The notes under the pieces were generated by a model. The model did no database searches and was not told the DNA's origin. It saw only the letters and a list, made by a program, of their open reading frames with translations. This document shows, one piece after another, positions 1-7,376 of a stretch of 16,783 nt of DNA. A program made the translations under genes and the position numbers. This stretch comes from Anaerolineae bacterium (GTDB lineage: Bacteria > Chloroflexota > Anaerolineae > JAFGEY01). Position 1 is the first letter of the stretch. Every line of letters begins with the position of its first letter. The DNA lies in the NCBI GenBank assembly GCA_016929205.1, contig JAFGJF010000503.1:1-16783 (forward strand). Reading direction: 5' to 3'.

Positions 1-14
1 ATTCAATTAGCCAT

Positions 15-43
15 TTGACAATAAAGCAAACTCGCAGTTTAAT
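15..43 (+). promoter_or_regulatory. Sigma70-type promoter for the methyltransferase-like/kinase/acetyltransferase unit
   Basis: A perfect -35 hexamer TTGACA (15-20) is followed after 17 bases by TTTAAT (38-43), five of six matches to the -10 consensus. A start of transcription near position 50 would leave a leader of about 45 bases before the ATG at 95. Inside that leader a small hairpin (AATCG at 56-60, CGATT at 65-69) is visible and may be chance. The placement directly ahead of three tightly packed co-oriented genes supports a shared promoter. It is predicted from consensus only. Confidence 0.7.
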
Positions 44-94
44 AGGACCGTCGGCAATCGATGGCGATTCGTTTGAACGGAAAGGATTTCGACG

Positions 95-1366
95 ATGAAT
101 TCTCGAGAACGCGTGCAACTGGCATTGGATCACCGGGAAGCAGACCGTATTCCGCTCGACCTGGGCGGCAGTGCCGTTACCGGCATGCACGTCAGCAGTG
201 TATACGCCCTGCGCCAGGCATTGGGGCTCGACGCGCCGGGCACGCCGGTCAAGGTGGTCGAGCCATACCAGATGCTGGGCGAGATCGCACCCGATCTAAT
301 GGACGCGCTCGGCGTCGACGTGGTCGGCCTCGGTTCGCCCAAGACGCTGTTTGGGTTCAAGAACGAACGCTGGAAAGAGTGGAAAACCTTTGATGGCACA
401 CCCGTGCTGGTCCCGCAAGGATTCAACACCGATCCCGAGCCAAGCGGCGACCTGCTGATGTATCCAGAGGGAGACAAGTCTGCTCCACCCAGCGGGCACA
501 TGCCCAACGGCGGCTGGTACTTTGATTCGATCATTCGCCAACCCCCCGTCGATGATGACAAACTGGATGTCCAGGACAACCTCGAAGAGTTTGGGCCGAT
601 ATCGGACGACGAGCTTGAATATTTCCAGCAGGAAGCAGAACGGCTGACCACTGAAACAGGCAAGGCGATCTTGGGCAGCTTTGGCGGCACGGCCTTTGGT
701 GACATCGCCCTGGTCCCCGCCCCCTGGCTCAAACACCCCAAGGGCATCCGTGACGTAGAAGAGTGGTACGTGAGCACGATCTTGCGCCGCGATTATGTGT
801 ACGAGATATTTGAACGCCAGTGTGAGATCGGCCTGGCCAACCTGGCTAAAATCTATGCTGCTGTCGGCGACCGCGTATCGGTTGTCTTTGTCACCGGCAC
901 CGACTTTGGCACGCAGAACGGGCCGTTCATCTCGACCAAGGCCTACCGCGACCTGTATATGCCCTTCCACAAGCAGGTCAACGACTGGGTGCACCAAAAC
1001 ACCGCCTGGAAAACGTTCATCCACACCTGCGGCTCGGTGTTCGATCTGCTGCCCGACTTGATCGAAGCCGGGTTTGACATCCTCAACCCGGTGCAGTGTT
1101 CGGCAGCCAAAATGGATCCGCAGGCCCTCAAACGCGCGTTTGGCGACCAGATCACCTTTTGGGGCGGTGGCGTCGACACGCAGCAGACGCTGCCCTTTGG
1201 CACGCCGGAACAGGTGCGGGCAGAGGTGCGCGAACGAATCCAGATCTTTGGTCCAGGTGGTGGGTTTGTGTTCAACACGATCCACAACGTCCAGGCACGT
1301 ATCCCGGTCGAAAATCTGCTCGCACTATACAAAGCCGTACGCGAGTACGGAGCTTACCCGCTGTAG
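95..1366 (+). CDS. Uroporphyrinogen decarboxylase superfamily protein, probably a MtaA/CmuA-like methyltransferase
   Basis: This 423-residue protein belongs to the URO-D superfamily of TIM-barrel enzymes. It opens with the typical NSRERVQLALDHREADRIP segment and has the late motif IHTCGSVFDLL followed by ILNPVQC. True HemE enzymes carry an N-terminal RQAGRY-type substrate motif, which I do not see. His310, Cys312 and Cys335 instead form an H-x-C...C arrangement like the zinc site of corrinoid-dependent methyltransferases such as MtaA and CmuA. A role in methyl transfer or demethylation is therefore more likely than haem synthesis, but the substrate cannot be read. The ATG at 95 is chosen because AAAGGA lies eight bases upstream. 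The next gene starts ten bases after the stop, so the two are probably co-transcribed. No corrinoid-binding protein lies nearby. Family confidence is high, function moderate. Confidence 0.88.
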   Translation: MNSRERVQLALDHREADRIPLDLGGSAVTGMHVSSVYALRQALGLDAPGTPVKVVEPYQMLGEIAPDLMDALGVDVVGLGSPKTLFGFKNERWKEWKTFDGTPVLVPQGFNTDPEPSGDLLMYPEGDKSAPPSGHMPNGGWYFDSIIRQPPVDDDKLDVQDNLEEFGPISDDELEYFQQEAERLTTETGKAILGSFGGTAFGDIALVPAPWLKHPKGIRDVEEWYVSTILRRDYVYEIFERQCEIGLANLAKIYAAVGDRVSVVFVTGTDFGTQNGPFISTKAYRDLYMPFHKQVNDWVHQNTAWKTFIHTCGSVFDLLPDLIEAGFDILNPVQCSAAKMDPQALKRAFGDQITFWGGGVDTQQTLPFGTPEQVRAEVRERIQIFGPGGGFVFNTIHNVQARIPVENLLALYKAVREYGAYPL

Positions 1367-1375
1367 GAGAAAACA

Positions 1376-2326
1376 ATGTCACCTCGTGTGATCGCATTAG
1401 GAGAATTGTTGGTCGAGATTATGCGCCCGGGTGTCGATCAACCGTTGTCGCAGCCCGGCGAGTTTGTCGGGCCGTTCCCGAGCGGCGCACCGGCGATCTT
1501 TATCGATGCCGTAGCTCGACTGGGTGTGCCGGCCGGTTTCGTCGGCGTCGTCGCTCCCGACGCGTTCGGCGAGTGCGTGCTTGAACGGCTGCGCCGGGAT
1601 GGCGTCGACGTGAGACACATCCGCACCGCACACGGCTATACGACCGGCATCGCCTTTGTATCCTACAAACAGGATGGCAGCCGTCACTTTGTCTTCCACC
1701 TGCCCCAGGCAGCAGCCGCCCTGCTGTGCCCTGACGACGTCGAGGAAAGCGCTATCGCCAAGGCTGAATTCGTGCACGTCACCGGCTCGGCACTGTCGAT
1801 CAGCGAGAGCGCGCGCCAGGCATGTTACAAGGCGGTCTGGCTGTGCAAACAACACGGGGGCCGGGTCAGCTTTGACCCCAACATCCGCCCCGAGTTGTCC
1901 GGCGTCGATCAGGTACGCGAGATTTGCCAGCCGGTGCTCGATCAATGCGACCTGCTCTTACCCAGCGGCGAAGAAGCGACGATGCTAACCGGAGACGCTG
2001 ACCAGGAATCGGCCTGCCGGGCACTGGTCAAAGGCGGCATCGACATCGTGGCCCTGAAGCGCGGCGCGGCGGGATCGACCGTGTTTACCCCGGACCGTGA
2101 GATCGAGGCCCCCTCGATGCCGGTCACGGAAATCGATCCTACCGGGGCCGGCGATTGTTATGGTGGCGCATTCGTCGTTGGTTTGCTTGAAGGGTGGGAT
2201 CTGCCCAGAGTGGCACGTTTCGCCAACGTTGTTGGCGCGCTGGCGGTGACGAAAAAAGGGCCGATGGAGGGCGCGCCCTGGCGTGATGACGTAGAACAAG
2301 TGCTTGGCAAAGGATACAGTTTATGA
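1376..2326 (+). CDS. PfkB-family sugar kinase, tagatose/ketose-kinase-like
   Basis: This 316-residue protein is a ribokinase/PfkB-type kinase that phosphorylates a sugar or sugar acid with ATP in the cytoplasm. The C-terminal PfkB signature DPTGAGD is at 254-260, with Asp260 as the expected catalytic base, and SFDPNIRPEL is at 166-174. The N-terminal substrate region reads GPFPSGAPAIFIDAVARLG (32-50), replacing the usual GG...N pattern. From memory this segment is typical of kinases annotated as tagatose kinase, so a ketohexose substrate is plausible; 2-keto-3-deoxygluconate or fructose remain alternatives. The length is normal for the family. The Shine-Dalgarno sequence (AGGAGA, 1365-1370) overlaps the stop codon of the upstream gene, and the stop overlaps the next start by four bases, so it sits in the middle of a three-gene operon. 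Confidence 0.88.
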   Translation: MSPRVIALGELLVEIMRPGVDQPLSQPGEFVGPFPSGAPAIFIDAVARLGVPAGFVGVVAPDAFGECVLERLRRDGVDVRHIRTAHGYTTGIAFVSYKQDGSRHFVFHLPQAAAALLCPDDVEESAIAKAEFVHVTGSALSISESARQACYKAVWLCKQHGGRVSFDPNIRPELSGVDQVREICQPVLDQCDLLLPSGEEATMLTGDADQESACRALVKGGIDIVALKRGAAGSTVFTPDREIEAPSMPVTEIDPTGAGDCYGGAFVVGLLEGWDLPRVARFANVVGALAVTKKGPMEGAPWRDDVEQVLGKGYSL

Positions 2327-2874
2327 TCGAACCCAGCATGCTGTTACGCGGCGAACGTATCAAGCTAACCGCATTGACCCAGGACGACCTGCCAACAATC
2401 GTGCCCTGGTACGAGAACACGCATTTTTTGCGCTTGCTGGATGCGCGTCCGGCCTATCCCCAAACAGAGGCAACGCTGAAGGACTGGCTGCAAGAGATGG
2501 ACAAAGCCAAAAATGCATTTCTGTTGGGCATCCGCTTGCTGGACGCCGATCAACTCATCGGCTATATCGAGCTGGAAGGCATTCTATGGATCCACCAGAC
2601 AGGGTGGATCGGGATCGGCATTGGCGAGCCGGATTATTGGAACCGGGGCTATGGCCGCGAAGCGATGGACCTGGCACTGGCTTTTTGTTTTGACGAACTC
2701 AACCTGCATCGCGTGCAACTGACCGTGTTTGACTATAACAAACGCGCCATCGCCCTCTATGAGAAACTGGGATTCCAGCACGAGGGGACGTTCAGAGAAT
2801 TCCTGCACCGCGATGGACAGCGCTACGATATGCATCTATATGGCCTGCTGCGCCGTGAATGGCAAACAAGCTGA
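2323..2874 (+). CDS. GNAT N-acetyltransferase, RimJ/RimL type
   Basis: This 183-residue protein has the GNAT fold that transfers an acetyl group from acetyl-CoA to an amine. The start LLRGERIKLTALTQDDL and the central IGIGEPDYWNRGYGREA match the Acetyltransf_3 (RimJ/RimL-like) group, with the acetyl-CoA pyrophosphate-binding loop NRGYG at 107-111. The conserved C-terminal part ALYEKLGFQHEGTFRE (144-159) is also present. The ATG overlaps the upstream stop in the arrangement ATGA, and AAAGGA lies eight bases upstream (2309-2314), which supports this start over the ATG at 2338. Substrates of this group range from ribosomal-protein N termini to spermidine and antibiotics, and nothing here decides between them. 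It is probably translationally coupled to the sugar kinase. It converges with the acyltransferase gene five bases downstream. Confidence 0.88.
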   Translation: MIEPSMLLRGERIKLTALTQDDLPTIVPWYENTHFLRLLDARPAYPQTEATLKDWLQEMDKAKNAFLLGIRLLDADQLIGYIELEGILWIHQTGWIGIGIGEPDYWNRGYGREAMDLALAFCFDELNLHRVQLTVFDYNKRAIALYEKLGFQHEGTFREFLHRDGQRYDMHLYGLLRREWQTS

Positions 2875-2879
2875 TGCGC

Positions 2880-3998
2880 TTACCACAAATGCGTCTGTCC
2901 GGGGTCGGACTCGGTAACCACTTGACCATCGGGCAACCGGCAGCGGCGAACGGGCGCGATCGAGATCGTATATCCCATCCCGGCAGCCCACCTGGAGAGC
3001 GCGGATAACTCGATCAGACCGGTTTGCATGGCCAGCCCTTCTTTGTTGCCAAAACGATAGGCAAAAAAGTTGGGATTCTCGTTCTCGACGTAATCCAACA
3101 TGTGCTGGATGGCCTGAGCGATGACCTGTGGGTTATGTTCCGTCTCTAGTCGCTGCAAGGCATCAACCGGGCGGTGCAAATCCTTGCTAAAAATCCTCAA
3201 GATGGCCGGGCGATAAAACATTTTGCTCAATGCCACAGCATGGCCAATGGACAGGTCCGCCGGCGGCTGTACAGTCTGGCCTCGATCATAGATGGCGACT
3301 TGAAGTTCAAATCGTTCATCCACAATCTCGGCGCGCGGCGGCTTGTACTCGTCCGGGATCAGATCGTACACCGCCTGCATCACTTGTGCTGCGGCCTCCT
3401 GAAAGCAGGCTTTGCGCGATTTGTCTTTGTCCAGGGTGACCGGAGAAAGTACGGCGCCGATGTTCATCGCCAGGCGGGGCCGCTTGAGCCGAAAAATGGC
3501 ATTGAGCGCCCCTTCCAACCCGCCAAAACCGATGGGCAGGATGGGAGCCTGGGCATGGTAACTGAGCCAGGCGACACCTCGCTTGGCCGGTTTGGCGCCG
3601 GTATCCCAGATGCCGCCCTCGGGAAAGATGCCGAGGACGCCGCCTTGTCTGAGTACGTCTAATGCCTTGGTCAAGGCAGCACGATCCACGCTGCCACGGT
3701 TGATCGGCGTATAGCCATACATCCGGGCGATGGCGTCCATCGCCGGCGGCGGGGCGATGTCGCCCGGACCGATCGGTTCGATCTGCCAGGGAGCGTAGAC
3801 CATCATGAGTACGGCTTCGATGGCGGCAATATGATTGCCCACCACCAGCAAGGGACCGCGTTCGGGCCAGTTTTCGCGCCCGGTCACGGTGGTCCTGGTG
3901 AGTATGGAAAGCAATCCGCGGCCCAGCAAGCGCATTGCGGCACGTTGAACGATTCGACGGGGGTAGGAAATGGAAAAATCCGGTGTTCTTGTCACCAT
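2880..3998 (-). CDS. PlsC-like 1-acyl-sn-glycerol-3-phosphate acyltransferase with C-terminal extension
   Basis: The 372-residue product has an LPLAT/PlsC domain at about residues 20-215. This family transfers fatty acyl chains to lysophosphatidic acid or related acceptors at the inner face of the membrane. Motif I reads NHIAAIE (55-61), so the usual NHX4D is NHX4E here. The acceptor-binding motif INRGS is at 99-103, and motif III reads FPEGG (125-129). Residues from about 215 to the end form an extra region of roughly 155 residues that I do not recognise. The frame stays open upstream to 4337, but that stretch is antisense to tldD, and AACAGGAG lies directly before the ATG at 3998. The gap from GGAG to that ATG is only two bases, so the next codon, a GTG at 3995, is an equally good start. 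The acyltransferase family is clear, the acceptor is not. Confidence 0.85.
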   Translation of the reverse strand: MVTRTPDFSISYPRRIVQRAAMRLLGRGLLSILTRTTVTGRENWPERGPLLVVGNHIAAIEAVLMMVYAPWQIEPIGPGDIAPPPAMDAIARMYGYTPINRGSVDRAALTKALDVLRQGGVLGIFPEGGIWDTGAKPAKRGVAWLSYHAQAPILPIGFGGLEGALNAIFRLKRPRLAMNIGAVLSPVTLDKDKSRKACFQEAAAQVMQAVYDLIPDEYKPPRAEIVDERFELQVAIYDRGQTVQPPADLSIGHAVALSKMFYRPAILRIFSKDLHRPVDALQRLETEHNPQVIAQAIQHMLDYVENENPNFFAYRFGNKEGLAMQTGLIELSALSRWAAGMGYTISIAPVRRCRLPDGQVVTESDPGQTHLW

Positions 3999-4022
3999 AG
4001 CTCCTGTTTTACTTTTAATAAC

Positions 4023-4055
4023 GCTTTTCGCACACCCAAGTTCTTGCCGAAAAGC
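4023..4055. repeat. Inverted repeat in the divergent acyltransferase/tldD intergenic region
   Basis: GCTTTTCG (4023-4030) and CGAAAAGC (4048-4055) are exact inverse complements separated by 17 bases. They sit in the 81-base gap between the divergent starts at 3998 and 4080. The centre-to-centre distance of the arms is 25 bases, so this is more like two operator half-sites or a cruciform than a transcription terminator, and no T-run follows. No strong promoter hexamers are visible on either strand in this gap; the closest on the + strand are TTGTCA (3989) and TTTAAT (4014) at a poor 19-base spacing. Function is unproven. Confidence 0.4.
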
Positions 4056-4079
4056 TCGCCGAGTGAAAGGGGAAAACGC

Positions 4080-5447
4080 ATGCAAGATCGAATTCGTGCT
4101 GCACTCAAGAGTAGCAAAGCGGACTATACCGAGATCCGCATCCAAGAGCGCGAAGCTACAACGGTGGCCTATCGCGGTCAAGACCTGGAGACGGCCAACG
4201 CCGTCGTCGACGTGGGTGGCATTGTGCGCTGCCTGTGTCGCAACGGCGGTTGGGGCTTTGTCACCTTTAACAACCTGGATGACCTGCCAGCCGAGGTTGA
4301 ACAGGCGTATCAATGCGCCAGGGCCGCTCAGAATCAAGAGCCGATCGAATTAGCTCCCACCCCGGTTAGTGAGGAGCGAATCACGACGACACTGGCGCAC
4401 GATTTTCGCGGCATCTCGATGGTCGACAAAAAAGCGCTGACTGAAACGTACAACCACATCCTGCTGAAGTACAGCGACAAAATTGTCGACACGCAGTGCG
4501 TTTACAACGACTCGTTCAGCCGCATCGCTTTTGCCAACTCGGAAGGGACGTACATCGAGGAAGAACGGCCAATGATCACGCTTTTCACCGTCGCCATTGC
4601 CCGTGATGGAGACAACGTGCAAACAGGAATCGAAAGTCGCTCTGGGCAGCATGGGTTCGACCTTGTGCAAGGATGCGAGGAACTGGCACGAGCAGCCGCC
4701 CAACGCGCCATGGAGCTGCTAGACGCAGAAAGTGTGGTCGGCGGCCAATATCCCGTTGTGGTTAACCCCGAACTGGCAGGCGTTTTCATCCACGAGGCAT
4801 TCGGACATCTTTCCGAGTCGGATTTTGTGTACGAAAATCCCAAGGCGCAGGAAATGATGGTCCTGGGACGGCGGTTTGGCAAGGATATCCTCAACGTGTT
4901 CGATGATGGATCGCTGCCGGGGTTGCGCGGCACGCACAAGTATGACGACGAAGGCACACCAACCGGGCACGCCGACCTGATTAAAAACGGCATCCTCGTC
5001 GGCCGACTGCACTCGCGCGAGACGGCAGCCAAGATGGGCGAAAAACCCACCGGCAACGCACGGGCTACAGGCTACCGCTACGCGCCCATCGTGCGTATGA
5101 CCAATACGGCGATCGAGGGCGGCAAAACCTCTTTTGAAGACATGATCAAGGACATCAAGTTGGGCATCTATGCCTGCGGTGCGTATGGCGGGCAGACGGC
5201 GCTGGAGAACTTTTCCTTCAGTTCGGCCTACGCCTATATGATCCGCGACGGTCAAATCGCCGAAATGGTCAAAGACGTGATCCTGGCTGGCAATCTGTTC
5301 ACCACCTTGGATAGTATCGATGCCATCGGCAACGATTTTGAGTGGTTGGGGTTAGCTGGTGGTTGTGGAAAAGGGCAGGGAGGCTTGCCCGTCGCCTTTG
5401 GCGCGCCACACATTCGCATCCAGAACGTGATCATTGGAGGAAAATAA
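4080..5447 (+). CDS. tldD: TldD metalloprotease subunit
   Basis: This 455-residue protein is the catalytic subunit of the TldD/TldE zinc metallopeptidase. In Escherichia coli that heterodimer matures microcin B17, degrades CcdA and digests unfolded peptides in the cytoplasm. The metal-binding HEAFGH (HExxxH) is at residues 238-243. The glycine-rich GGCGKGQGG near the C terminus carries Cys429, at the position expected for the additional zinc ligand. Length and domain order fit the family. The frame is open further upstream, but that part is antisense to the acyltransferase gene, and AAAGGGGA lies six bases before the ATG at 4080. The stop is one base before the ATG of the partner gene. TldD and TldE are normally made together, and the adjacent nitroreductase and MFS genes extend the apparent operon. 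Confidence 0.93.
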   Translation: MQDRIRAALKSSKADYTEIRIQEREATTVAYRGQDLETANAVVDVGGIVRCLCRNGGWGFVTFNNLDDLPAEVEQAYQCARAAQNQEPIELAPTPVSEERITTTLAHDFRGISMVDKKALTETYNHILLKYSDKIVDTQCVYNDSFSRIAFANSEGTYIEEERPMITLFTVAIARDGDNVQTGIESRSGQHGFDLVQGCEELARAAAQRAMELLDAESVVGGQYPVVVNPELAGVFIHEAFGHLSESDFVYENPKAQEMMVLGRRFGKDILNVFDDGSLPGLRGTHKYDDEGTPTGHADLIKNGILVGRLHSRETAAKMGEKPTGNARATGYRYAPIVRMTNTAIEGGKTSFEDMIKDIKLGIYACGAYGGQTALENFSFSSAYAYMIRDGQIAEMVKDVILAGNLFTTLDSIDAIGNDFEWLGLAGGCGKGQGGLPVAFGAPHIRIQNVIIGGK

Positions 5448-5448
5448 T

Positions 5449-6759
5449 ATGGATATACTAGGCAGATTAGCATCTCAAACCGAGCAGGCCGAAGTTGCGG
5501 ATGTAAAAAGCGAATCGACCACGGTCAGCTTTGAGGCTAACCGGCTCAAATCCAGCCATGTTGAGAAAATCAAGGGCGTTGCCGTGCGCGTGGTCAAGAA
5601 CGGGCGGTTGGGATTTGCAGCATCAAGCGCAGCGCTCGACAGCAAAGCAGCGATCGACAAGTTCGTGACCAACGTGCTCGAATCGGCCGCCTATGGCGAC
5701 GATGTGCAGATCGTTTTCCCCGCACCAAAACCGGGCCCAAGCGTCACAACATTCGACCAAACCGTCGCCGACCTGTCCGTTTCGCGTATGGCCGAGATCG
5801 GACAAGAGATCGTCGATCTCGTTCTTGAGATCGAACCGGACGCGCGGGTGAATGTGGACCTGGAGCGCGGCGTGCAGCATATGGCTATCCGCAACCAGGC
5901 GGGAACCGAAATAGCATTCAAACGCTCCCCTCTGTCGATGGCTTTTGAGATCGCGCGCGTCAAGGGCGACGATGTATTGCTGATGTTTGACATCACGGGT
6001 ACAACCGTTTGGGAAGACGATTACCTTGCCTTTGCACACCGGCTGGGGAAAAAACTCGAACTGGCCCAGAAAAGCGCCACCATCCAATCGGGCAGGATGC
6101 CTGTGCTCTTTGCTCCAACAGGGGCACTGGTACTTGGCCTGCCCTTGATGATGGGGCTCAACGGTAAAAACACATATACCGGCATTTCGCCGATGAGAGA
6201 CAAGATCGGCGCAAAATTGTTCGACGACAAACTGACGATCGTCGACGATCCCACCATTGACGGTAAATTCGGCAGCGCCGCATACGATGACGAAGGCGTG
6301 GCCCACCGGCGCAATGTGCTCGTCAAAGAGGGTGTGGTACAGCGCTTTTTCTACGATCTCAAGACCGCCGCCCAGGCGGGCGCCGAATCGACGGGCAATG
6401 GGTCGCGCGGGTTATTCAACCCGCCAGGGCCTTCACCAACCAACCTGATCATCCAGGCCGGAGAAACACCTGTTGCAGAGATCATCGCCGGCATTGAGAA
6501 AGGCTTGTTGGTCGAGAACGCGTTGGGGCTGGGACAAGGCAATGTGATCTCGGGCGCTTTTTCCAACTCGTTGAGCCTGGCGTTCAAGATCGAAAAAGGT
6601 GAGATCGTAGGTCGGGTCAAAGACGTGTCCATTGCCGGCAACATCTACGAGCTATTGCAGAACGTGACTGCGGTCAGCCAAGAGATGGAATGGATTTACA
6701 ACAACTTTGGCATGCCCTACATTTTGCTGCCGGATATGAACGTGGTTGCCAAGAAATAG
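5449..6759 (+). CDS. pmbA: TldE/PmbA, partner subunit of TldD
   Basis: This 436-residue protein belongs to the same PmbA/TldA superfamily as the preceding gene but lacks the HExxxH motif, as expected for the non-catalytic TldE/PmbA subunit that shapes the peptide channel of the heterodimer. Recognisable segments are GLNGKNTYTGISPMRDKIG, the IVDDPTIDGKFGSAAYDDEG region and GNGSRG in the middle of the protein. The ATG at 5449 is chosen because GGAGG (5436-5440) lies eight bases upstream. An in-frame TTG at 5434 would overlap tldD and has no ribosome-binding site. The Shine-Dalgarno sequence lies inside the last codons of tldD, which implies coupled translation. The length is close to the E. coli protein of about 450 residues. 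Confidence 0.92.
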   Translation: MDILGRLASQTEQAEVADVKSESTTVSFEANRLKSSHVEKIKGVAVRVVKNGRLGFAASSAALDSKAAIDKFVTNVLESAAYGDDVQIVFPAPKPGPSVTTFDQTVADLSVSRMAEIGQEIVDLVLEIEPDARVNVDLERGVQHMAIRNQAGTEIAFKRSPLSMAFEIARVKGDDVLLMFDITGTTVWEDDYLAFAHRLGKKLELAQKSATIQSGRMPVLFAPTGALVLGLPLMMGLNGKNTYTGISPMRDKIGAKLFDDKLTIVDDPTIDGKFGSAAYDDEGVAHRRNVLVKEGVVQRFFYDLKTAAQAGAESTGNGSRGLFNPPGPSPTNLIIQAGETPVAEIIAGIEKGLLVENALGLGQGNVISGAFSNSLSLAFKIEKGEIVGRVKDVSIAGNIYELLQNVTAVSQEMEWIYNNFGMPYILLPDMNVVAKK

Positions 6760-6774
6760 AGGGAGATATTGACG

Positions 6775-7350
6775 ATGAACACATTTGATGCCATTGCACA
6801 ACGCAGAAGCATTCGCAGATTCAAGGACACGCCAATCACAGATGAACTGATTGAACAACTCCTGACTGCCGCCACCCAAGCCCCATCCGGCAAAAACATA
6901 CAGCCCTGGCGATTTATCGTCGTCAAGGAGGACAAAAGAGCCGAGATGGTTCGTATCATGCGCCAGGGCATCGAGAGTGCCCAAGCACAAGGAATGAGCC
7001 CGGGCAGCAGCGTGGGATCGGCCAAGATTATGGAGCAAGCGCCGGTGACCATTTTTGTTTTCAATGCCAACGGCATACCCCCTGACCAAGAGCGCACAGT
7101 GGATGACACCCTGTGGGACGCAGTCAACATCCAATCGATCGGTGCCGCGATCCAAAACATGCTCCTGGCAGCACAGGATCTCGGCATCGGCACGCTGTGG
7201 ATATGCGATGTTTTTTACGCCTACGGCGAGCTGTGTGCCTGGTTGGAACAGACAAGCCAGTTGATCGCCGCGGTCTCGTTGGGCTATCCCGACGAGCAGC
7301 CCAACGCACGCCCGCGCAAGCCCCTGGACGAAGTGACAACGTGGCTATAA
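6775..7350 (+). CDS. Nitroreductase-family FMN oxidoreductase
   Basis: This 191-residue protein has the hallmarks of the nitroreductase fold, a homodimeric FMN enzyme that uses NAD(P)H. The FMN-phosphate region RRSIRRF is at 10-16, APSGKNIQPWRF is at 36-47, and the C-terminal GIGTLWICD (137-145) and SLGYPDEQP (168-176) follow in the usual order. The natural substrate cannot be inferred, since the fold serves nitroaromatics, quinones, flavin destruction and peptide azoline oxidation. It does not show the features I would expect of a McbC/SagB-type azoline dehydrogenase. The ATG at 6775 is supported by GGGAGA eight bases upstream; a TTG at 6769 is in frame but overlaps the spacing region. It starts 15 bases after pmbA, so it is probably part of the tldD operon. 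Confidence 0.9.
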   Translation: MNTFDAIAQRRSIRRFKDTPITDELIEQLLTAATQAPSGKNIQPWRFIVVKEDKRAEMVRIMRQGIESAQAQGMSPGSSVGSAKIMEQAPVTIFVFNANGIPPDQERTVDDTLWDAVNIQSIGAAIQNMLLAAQDLGIGTLWICDVFYAYGELCAWLEQTSQLIAAVSLGYPDEQPNARPRKPLDEVTTWL

Positions 7351-7376
7351 AAGTTCAATAAAAGGGCCGGCTGACC

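Noticed and set aside
61..393. Reading frame starting at the ATG at 61, upstream of the URO-D-like gene
   Set aside because: It overlaps the real gene in another frame, has arginine-rich shadow composition, and resembles no family.
296..1285. Long open frame (329 codons) antisense to the URO-D-like gene
   Set aside because: It is a shadow of a GC-rich coding frame; the plus strand encodes a clear conserved family and has promoter and ribosome-binding site.
3831..4079. 83-residue N-terminal extension of TldD
   Set aside because: It is antisense to the acyltransferase gene; the ATG at 4080 gives the normal family length and has a good ribosome-binding site.
3999..4337. 113-residue N-terminal extension of the acyltransferase
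   Set aside because: It lies antisense to the start of tldD, has no family resemblance, and the ATG at 3998 has its own Shine-Dalgarno sequence.
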